DNA from: Sphingomonadales bacterium
GTDB lineage: Bacteria; Pseudomonadota; Alphaproteobacteria; Sphingomonadales; Sphingomonadaceae
DNA length: 18,017 bases
Assembly: GCA_024636595.1 (NCBI GenBank)
Contig: JAGXGT010000090.1
Coordinates: 1-18,017, forward strand
Direction: 5' to 3'
A program made the translations under genes and the position numbers. This document shows, in pieces, positions 13,284 through 18,017 of the stretch. Positions within the stretch are counted from its first letter, which is position 1; every line of letters begins with the position of its first letter. Below the pieces are notes generated by a model. It was not told where the DNA came from. It saw nothing but the letters and a program-made list of their open reading frames with translations, and ran no database searches.

Positions 13284-13493
13284 CTATTCGGAATTGACGA
13301 AACGCGGCGGGAGGCGGCGAGGTGGCGGATCAAGATCGGGCAGGCTGCCCTTCAGCTTGGCCAGCCGCTTTTCAGCGCCAATAGCGACCAGCTGCTCCAG
13401 CGCCATACGCAGGATCGTGGCGCGTTCGCTGATGCCGGTATATTCCATCGCCCGGTCCATCAGATCATCATCTATGGTAACAGTGGTTCTCAT
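13284..13493 (-). CDS. vapB: VapB-family antitoxin
   Basis: The 69 aa product has the layout of a ribbon-helix-helix VapB: a DNA-binding N-terminus (MRTTVTIDDDLMDRAMEYTG) and following helices ISERATILRMALEQLVA. The C-terminus is proline- and arginine-rich (PPPRRLPPRFVNSE), where such antitoxins usually wrap the toxin active site. It lies 7 bp upstream of vapC, the standard order. It begins 45 bp after the purL stop on the same strand, and a palindrome in that gap is a probable operator for autorepression. Read-through from purL is possible. Confidence 0.9.
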   Translation of the reverse strand: MRTTVTIDDDLMDRAMEYTGISERATILRMALEQLVAIGAEKRLAKLKGSLPDLDPPPRRLPPRFVNSE

Positions 13494-13503
13494 GCATCTC
13501 TGG

Positions 13504-13521
13504 TAGCATCATTTGATGCTA
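13504..13521. promoter_or_regulatory. candidate VapBC operator palindrome
   Basis: TAGCATCA-TT-TGATGCTA is a perfect 8-bp inverted repeat with a 2-bp centre, 10 bp upstream of the vapB start codon in the 45 bp purL-vapB gap. VapB/VapC complexes typically bind such palindromes to repress their own operon. The minus-strand sequence just upstream (TTGAAT) could be a -35 element. Confidence 0.55.
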
Positions 13522-13538
13522 AATTCAACGCAACAGGA

Positions 13539-15761
13539 TCAGTCTTCCATCCAGTCGCAGAAGAAGCTTTCATGAGCCTCGCGGAGATCGCTCACGGCAA
13601 CCGGCTTTCCGTTCAGAATCAGCTGGTCGCCCTTCACCTGGCCGATTTTTTCAAACGGCACCTTCTCGCGATCAAGTTCGGCGTCGGCGCGATAGGTGAT
13701 GACATAGCGGCCTTGCGCTTCGCTGAAGGCAAAGGCGCTGGTCATCTGGTCGATCTCTGCGCCGAGATTACCCGCCAATGCCATTTCGGCGAGCGTGACC
13801 GCAAGGCCGCCATCGCTGATATCGTGGACGGCGGTCACTTTGCCGTCAGCAATCAACTCACGGATCACGCGGCCAGCCCATAGTTCGTCCTTGAGGTCGA
13901 CCTTGGGTGGCGGACCGTCCTGCAATCCGTGGATTTCCCGCAGCCATGTCGATTGGCCAAGTTCTTCATAGTGAAAGCCGATGGTGGCGATGAAGTCACC
14001 CTCATTCTTGAACCCGATGGTCATCATTGTGTCGAGATCGTTGATCAGGCCAACCGCACCAATGGCCGGGGTCGGCAGGATCGCATGGCTGACGCCGTCG
14101 GCGCCGGTGGTCTCGTTGTAAAGGCTGACATTACCGGACACGATCGGCATGTCGAGCGCGGTGAAGGCTTCCGCCATGCCTTCGATGCAGCCGACAAATT
14201 GCCCCATGATATGCGGTTTTTCGGGGTTGCCGAAATTCATGCAGTCGGTGGTTGCCAGCGGCTTGGCGCCGACCGCGCAGAGGTTACGATAGGCTTCGGC
14301 AATGGCCTGCTTTCCGCCTTCATAGGGATCGGCCTTGCAGTAACGCGGGGTGCAGTCGGTGGTGATCGCCAGACCCTTGTTGGTGCCGTGCACGCGGACA
14401 ACGGCGGCATCGCCGCCGGAGCGCTGGGCCGTATCTGCGCCGACCTGGCTGTCATATTGTTCCCAGATCCAGCGGCGCGAGGCAAGCGCGGGGCTGGCCA
14501 TCATCTTGAGCAGGTCCGCTCCAATATCCGTACTCTCGGGAATATCGCCAATGGGCTGGATATTGATATGCGCGGCATATTCCTCGCGAGTCAGATGTGG
14601 GCGATCATACAGCGGTGCGTCGTCGGCGAGTGGGCCGAGCGGAATATCGCAGACGGTCTCGCCCTTGTGGGTCAGCACCATCCGGCGGGTGTCGGTGACT
14701 TCGCCGATCACCGCGAAATCGAGTTCCCATTTGGTGAAGATCGCCTCGGCCATTGCCTCGCGTCCCGGTTTCAGGACCATCAGCATCCGTTCCTGCGACT
14801 CGCTGAGCATCATTTCGTAAGCGGTCATGCCGGTTTCGCGGCACGGCACCTTGTCCATATCGAGGATGATGCCGACTTCGCCATTGGTCGCCATTTCGAC
14901 GCTGGAGCTGGTCAGGCCCGCTGCGCCCATATCCTGGATCGCGACAATCGCGTCGCTGGCCATCAATTCAAGACAGGCCTCGATCAGCAATTTTTCGGTA
15001 AACGGATCGCCGACCTGAACGGTGGGGCGCTTTTCATCGCTGTCATCGTCAAATTCCGCGCTGGCCATGGTCGCCCCATGAATGCCGTCGCGGCCGGTCT
15101 TGGAGCCGACATAGACGATCGGATTGCCAACGCCGCTAGCCGCCGAGTAGAAAATCTTGTCCGCATCGGCAACGCCGACGGTCATCGCGTTGACGATGAT
15201 ATTGCCATCATAGGCGGGATCGAAATTGGTCTCGCCGCCGACGGTCGGGACGCCGACGCAATTGCCATAGCCGCCAATGCCGGCAACCACGCCCTTGACC
15301 AGATGCTTCATCTTCGGATGGTCGGGGCGTCCGAAACGCAGCGCGTTGAGGTTCGCGACTGGCCGCGCGCCCATGGTGAAGACATCGCGCAATATGCCGC
15401 CGACACCGGTGGCTGCGCCCTGATAGGGTTCGATATAGGACGGGTGGTTATGGCTCTCCATCTTGAAGATCGCCGCCTGAGGCTGGCCATTTTCGCCCAC
15501 ACCAATATCGATCACGCCGGCATTTTCGCCAGGACCGCAAATCACCTGCGGGCCGGTGGTCGGGAGCTTCTTGAGATGCAGGCGGGAGGATTTGTAGGAA
15601 CAATGCTCCGACCACATCACCGAGAATATGCCGAGTTCGGTGATATTCGGCTCACGGCCCAGCGCGTTCAAGATGCGCTGATATTCCTCTGCATTGAGTC
15701 CGTGCTCGCGAACGGTTTCGGTGGATATCCGGGGCTCTGCAATCAGCGTGTCTGTGGTCAT
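13539..15761 (-). CDS. purL: phosphoribosylformylglycinamidine synthase subunit PurL
   Basis: The 740 aa product is the small-type PurL, which with PurS and PurQ converts FGAR to FGAM in purine synthesis using ATP and glutamine-derived ammonia. Signatures include SVMWSEHCSYKSSR (47-60, H53), the metal/nucleotide-binding FKMESHNHPS (99-108), GGYGNCVGVPTVGGE, QDMGAAGLTSSSVEMA, DCMNFGNPEKP, SGNVSLYNET and AVHDISDGGLAV. The length of about 740 distinguishes it from the 1300-residue PurL fusion of gammaproteobacteria. PurS and PurQ are not adjacent in this window. It is divergent from the isomerase gene at 15854. A 622-codon antisense frame over it is a coding shadow. Confidence 0.97.
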   Translation of the reverse strand: MTTDTLIAEPRISTETVREHGLNAEEYQRILNALGREPNITELGIFSVMWSEHCSYKSSRLHLKKLPTTGPQVICGPGENAGVIDIGVGENGQPQAAIFKMESHNHPSYIEPYQGAATGVGGILRDVFTMGARPVANLNALRFGRPDHPKMKHLVKGVVAGIGGYGNCVGVPTVGGETNFDPAYDGNIIVNAMTVGVADADKIFYSAASGVGNPIVYVGSKTGRDGIHGATMASAEFDDDSDEKRPTVQVGDPFTEKLLIEACLELMASDAIVAIQDMGAAGLTSSSVEMATNGEVGIILDMDKVPCRETGMTAYEMMLSESQERMLMVLKPGREAMAEAIFTKWELDFAVIGEVTDTRRMVLTHKGETVCDIPLGPLADDAPLYDRPHLTREEYAAHINIQPIGDIPESTDIGADLLKMMASPALASRRWIWEQYDSQVGADTAQRSGGDAAVVRVHGTNKGLAITTDCTPRYCKADPYEGGKQAIAEAYRNLCAVGAKPLATTDCMNFGNPEKPHIMGQFVGCIEGMAEAFTALDMPIVSGNVSLYNETTGADGVSHAILPTPAIGAVGLINDLDTMMTIGFKNEGDFIATIGFHYEELGQSTWLREIHGLQDGPPPKVDLKDELWAGRVIRELIADGKVTAVHDISDGGLAVTLAEMALAGNLGAEIDQMTSAFAFSEAQGRYVITYRADAELDREKVPFEKIGQVKGDQLILNGKPVAVSDLREAHESFFCDWMED

Positions 15762-15853
15762 GCACCGCCTTTAACGACCTGCACCAATTTCGACTAGAGG
15801 GAATTGATGTTTGTGCAGGGTGCTTTATGGATTGCGGGAAAAGGAGCAGCGGC

Positions 15854-16456
15854 ATGGCCAAGACGATTGAGCTGATTTTCGATTTTGTGAGCCCCAACGC
15901 CTATCTGATCTGGTCGCCGCTGAAGGCGCTGGCAGAGAAATATGGCGCGACTATTGAAATCACCCCTGCCTTTCTTGGCGGCATGCACAAGCTGACCGGC
16001 AATGCACCGCCGTTTATCCGCGACGCAGACGTGAAGGGCAAGAATGAATATGCGATGCTGGAGCTGGGCCGCTTCGTCAAAAAGCACGACCTGAGCAAAT
16101 TCCGGATGAACCCGAAATTCCCGTTCAACACCATCACCTTGCAGCGGATGCTGGTCGCGTTGCCGCGGGACAAACGCGCCGGATTTATCGAAGCGCTGTT
16201 GCCAGCGATCTGGGAACAGGGGCTGGATGTGACGGACGCGGACACGCTCGGCAAAATATTGCAGGATAGCGGATTTGATGCAGAGGCGCTGTTCGCCAGG
16301 ACCCAGGATCCGGCGATCAAGCAGGCCTTGATCGACAATACGGAGAAAGCGGTCGAACGCGGCGCCTTTGGCATCCCGACCATGTTTGTCGATGGGGAGA
16401 TCTATTTCGGCAAGGAGCGGCTGGGACAGATAGAAGAGCAGTTGGCCGCACCATGA
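15854..16456 (+). CDS. 2-hydroxychromene-2-carboxylate isomerase-like protein (DsbA/kappa-GST fold)
   Basis: The 200 aa product belongs to the HCCA isomerase/kappa-class glutathione transferase family. The N-terminal FDFVSPNAYLIW carries S13 at the position of the catalytic serine of NahD, and a cis-proline loop reads GAFGIPTMFVDGEIYFG near the C-terminus. NahD isomerises 2-hydroxychromene-2-carboxylate in naphthalene breakdown, but no other aromatic-degradation genes are present, so here it is probably a glutathione-dependent enzyme of unknown substrate. The ATG at 15854 is preferred over 15827 because GGAG stands 7 bp upstream and the conserved fold starts at once. The gene ends in an ATGA overlap with the DUF1289 gene. 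Confidence 0.9.
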   Translation: MAKTIELIFDFVSPNAYLIWSPLKALAEKYGATIEITPAFLGGMHKLTGNAPPFIRDADVKGKNEYAMLELGRFVKKHDLSKFRMNPKFPFNTITLQRMLVALPRDKRAGFIEALLPAIWEQGLDVTDADTLGKILQDSGFDAEALFARTQDPAIKQALIDNTEKAVERGAFGIPTMFVDGEIYFGKERLGQIEEQLAAP

Positions 16457-16632
16457 AATCGCCCTGCAACGATATCTGCACCATCGATCGGCCAACCGGC
16501 CTGTGCGTCGGTTGCGGGCGGACATTGCCGGAAATCGCCGAATGGGCATCGGCCAGCGAGGCAAGGCGCCAGGCCATTTTTGCGCTCCTGCCGGCGCGGA
16601 TCGCGGCCCTGGGCGAGAAATTCCGGGGATGA
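16453..16632 (+). CDS. DUF1289 family small cysteine-rich protein
   Basis: The 59 aa product carries the DUF1289 signature SPCNDICTID...GLCVGCGRTLPEIAEW, with C5, C9, C18 and C21 in a C-X3-C-X8-C-X2-C pattern that looks suited to metal or Fe-S binding. The function of the family is not established. It overlaps the stop codon of the isomerase gene by 4 bp (ATGA), so it is almost certainly translated from the same message. It is easily missed because of its size. The C-terminal half is a short alpha-helical, arginine/alanine-rich segment. Confidence 0.93.
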   Translation: MKSPCNDICTIDRPTGLCVGCGRTLPEIAEWASASEARRQAIFALLPARIAALGEKFRG

Positions 16633-16656
16633 AATGCCGGGACCGGCGAATCCAGC

Positions 16657-17064
16657 CTACGCCTTCACGAACCGCAGCACCAGAAATGCGGTCAGCGCTG
16701 CCGTCGTGCCGGTCGCAAAGGTGCCCCAGATCATATCGATGATCGTCAGTTTGGTCGACCAGGTCTTGAACACCGCCTGACTGGTCAGGTCGAAGGTTGC
16801 GTAGCAGAAGAATCCCAGCAGCGCACCGTTGAGCAGGGCGCTCGTCCATTGGCCGTCGAGCAGCGCCGGACGCACTGCAAACCACATCATCCCGCCAAGA
16901 TACAGCGCATAAAAGGTCAACGCCGGGGCCAGCCGAAACTGGTCGGCCATGATGTCGCCTATGATCGGACGATAGAGCGACGGCGCGGCGTTGCTTAACC
17001 AGACAGCGTCAAGCACACCGAAGATAATGGCAGCGATGGCATAAGCGGCGATATATTGGGTCAT
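16657..17064 (-). CDS. DUF2177 family membrane protein
   Basis: The 135 aa product has about four transmembrane helices and the DUF2177 signatures LDAVWL (18-23), GFFCYATFDLTSQA (84-97) and DMIWGTF (110-116). The function is not established. The ATG at 17064 is chosen because AGGA lies 6 bp upstream and homologues start with MTQY; an alternative ATG at 17082 would overlap the upstream gene's stop by 4 bp and add six residues. Either way the gene is tightly coupled to the upstream membrane-protein gene. It converges on the DUF1289 gene; a small GCCGG/CCGGC palindrome (16636-16647) lies between them without a T-run. Confidence 0.87.
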   Translation of the reverse strand: MTQYIAAYAIAAIIFGVLDAVWLSNAAPSLYRPIIGDIMADQFRLAPALTFYALYLGGMMWFAVRPALLDGQWTSALLNGALLGFFCYATFDLTSQAVFKTWSTKLTIIDMIWGTFATGTTAALTAFLVLRFVKA

Positions 17065-17078
17065 ATTTGATCCTGTCT

Positions 17079-17738
17079 TCATGGCTGTTTCAATTCCCGC
17101 GTCCGTCCGGTCCACCATGCGACCAGAGCCGCGACCGAGAAGGCAAGCAGACCGGTCAGCTTCATGGCCATATCCGCAGATTGCGGTTCTGGACCGAACC
17201 AGTTGACCGATTGCAGGACCAGCAACAATACGGCCAAAAGACCAATCGCATATTTTGACTGGCTGGAAATGGCTTTGGTGCGGATCACGTAAAAGGCCAG
17301 CGCGCCGAAGGTGATGCCGATTTCCAGCGGCATCTCGATCATTGGATAGTTCCAAAGGCCGAAGCCGAATTTCGGCGGGGAACCGGCGAGCGTCAGGTCC
17401 GGCGCATGGACCAGCAGATCGAGAAACCAGTGCGACAGGACCACCGCTCCGCCGATCAGCGCGCCGGTCCGGTTACGCGTGAACCACCAGATTATCAGAG
17501 CAAATCCCGCCGCCAAAACCGCGCTGCCGAGCAGGCTATGGGTATAGGGCATGTCGTAGAGGTCGAGCGGCACCATTTTGGTGATGCCCGGGGTGATACG
17601 GAAATTCTCTGCTCCGGTCAGCGCCAGACCGAAAAATCCGAAATCCAGCAGCTGGCCAGCAACAAACAGGGTGCCGAGTCCCGGTGCCTTGGGATGGGTT
17701 GCCGCGACCATCGCAGGCGCAAAATGACCGATGAACAT
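17079..17738 (-). CDS. polytopic membrane protein with conserved histidines (possible YdjM/DUF457-like)
   Basis: The 219 aa product has about six hydrophobic segments. Histidine/acid residues recur in a possible metal-site pattern: H5 (FIGHFAP), H67 (YTHSLLG), and H103, D107, H111 and D114 (SHWFLDLLVHAPDL). This recalls the membrane-bound metal-dependent hydrolase-like YdjM/DUF457 proteins, but the match is from memory and incomplete, so I assign no activity. The ATG at 17738 is preferred to a GTG at 17750. It is 14 bp upstream of the DUF2177 gene, or overlaps it if the earlier DUF2177 start is used. It is divergent from xseB. Confidence 0.75.
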   Translation of the reverse strand: MFIGHFAPAMVAATHPKAPGLGTLFVAGQLLDFGFFGLALTGAENFRITPGITKMVPLDLYDMPYTHSLLGSAVLAAGFALIIWWFTRNRTGALIGGAVVLSHWFLDLLVHAPDLTLAGSPPKFGFGLWNYPMIEMPLEIGITFGALAFYVIRTKAISSQSKYAIGLLAVLLLVLQSVNWFGPEPQSADMAMKLTGLLAFSVAALVAWWTGRTRELKQP

Positions 17739-17838
17739 ATTTTCTCTCACCCTGTTTTTCCAAAGCTACACCGGAAGTTGGCGATAGTGAAGCCCAAGCC
17801 CTTGACCGCAGCGAAAAGCGTTGTCATTGAATCCCGCC

Positions 17839-18017
17839 ATGAGCGAAACCAAAGAAGATCTGTCGACGCTGAATTTTGAGGACGCGCTGAAGCGGCTGGA
17901 AGAAATCGTCCGCAAGCTGGAAAGCGGCGATGTGCCGCTCGACCAGTCGATCGAGCTTTACAGCGAAGGCGAGAAATTGCGCGGCCTGTGCCAGCAACGG
18001 CTGGAAGCCGCGCAGGC
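17839..18017 (+). CDS. xseB: exodeoxyribonuclease VII small subunit (partial, runs off the window)
   Basis: The first 59 codons encode the XseB signature LNFEDALKRLEEIVRKLESG, then VPLDQSIELYSEGEKLRGLCQQRLE, a two-helix coiled-coil-like protein. With XseA it forms exonuclease VII, which degrades single-stranded DNA. The full family length is about 75-85 residues, so some 20 residues are missing at the window edge. In many proteobacteria ispA and dxs follow. A TTGACC (17802-17807) could be a -35 element, but no good -10 is visible. The region is divergent from the membrane-protein pair. Confidence 0.92.
   Translation, partial: MSETKEDLSTLNFEDALKRLEEIVRKLESGDVPLDQSIELYSEGEKLRGLCQQRLEAAQ

Noticed and set aside
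13929..15797. A 622-codon open frame antisense to purL
   Set aside because: It is in full antisense register with a conserved 740 aa enzyme, has no recognisable motif, and has the skewed His/Asp/Ala composition typical of shadow frames in GC-rich genes.
15854..16456. A naphthalene-degradation role for the NahD-like gene
   Set aside because: No ring-cleavage, dioxygenase or aldolase genes are present in the window; family membership alone does not show the pathway.
1..18017. CRISPR array, tRNA, rRNA, insertion sequence or prophage
   Set aside because: Reading through the gaps showed no regularly spaced repeats, cloverleaf-like sequence, transposase or phage gene; the repeats found are isolated palindromes.

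Overview
This is an 18 kb stretch of an alphaproteobacterial chromosome, most likely from the order Sphingomonadales (Sphingorhabdus/Parasphingorhabdus/Sphingopyxis-like). That placement is inference from protein style, a moderately high G+C content judged by eye, the presence of a COQ4-type ubiquinone protein, and two kinds of short palindromic repeat that look like sphingomonad intergenic repeats. It is densely coded, largely housekeeping DNA. I see no rRNA, tRNA, CRISPR array, insertion sequence or prophage. No gap between genes exceeds about 220 bases once two short genes (bfd, 56 aa; DUF1289, 59 aa) are counted.

Layout. Positions 1-1763 (+): the tail of an unknown gene, a divergent endonuclease III-like HhH-GPD protein, canonical nth, and an ArsC/Spx-fold reductase, tightly packed like an operon. 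Positions 1982-3357 (+): a DUF427 protein and a GlpQ-type phosphodiesterase lipoprotein, 2 bp apart. Positions 3429-4301 (+): panB. Positions 4460-7984 (+): the conserved envelope/ribosome cluster yfgM-like, bamB, der. Positions 8119-8532 (+): a stand-alone Hpt phosphotransfer protein. Positions 8534-9309 (-): bfd and bfr, iron storage and release, with a Fur-box-like site upstream. Positions 9373-11436 (-): a DUF418 membrane protein and a nitroreductase, separated by a long imperfect inverted repeat. Positions 11574-12386 (+): coq4. Positions 12395-12477: a pair of REP-like hairpins. Positions 12504-15761 (-): purL, then vapB, vapC and DUF3052, with vapC and DUF3052 overlapping. Positions 15854-16632 (+): a 2-hydroxychromene-2-carboxylate isomerase-like protein overlapping a DUF1289 protein. 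Positions 16657-17738 (-): two small polytopic membrane proteins. Positions 17839-18017 (+): the start of xseB, cut by the window edge.

How the genes work together. The nth pair makes a base-excision-repair block. YfgM, BamB and Der keep the gene order known from Escherichia coli and serve periplasmic/outer-membrane protein handling and 50S ribosome maturation. Bfd donates electrons to release iron from Bfr, and the Fur-like site fits iron control of the pair. VapBC is a type II toxin-antitoxin module downstream of purL, with a DUF3052 gene coupled behind the toxin. I found no clearly new multi-gene system. The most unusual points are the vapBC-DUF3052 coupling, the divergent endonuclease III paralogue paired with nth, the uncharacterised membrane-protein pair at 16657-17738, and the repeat elements.
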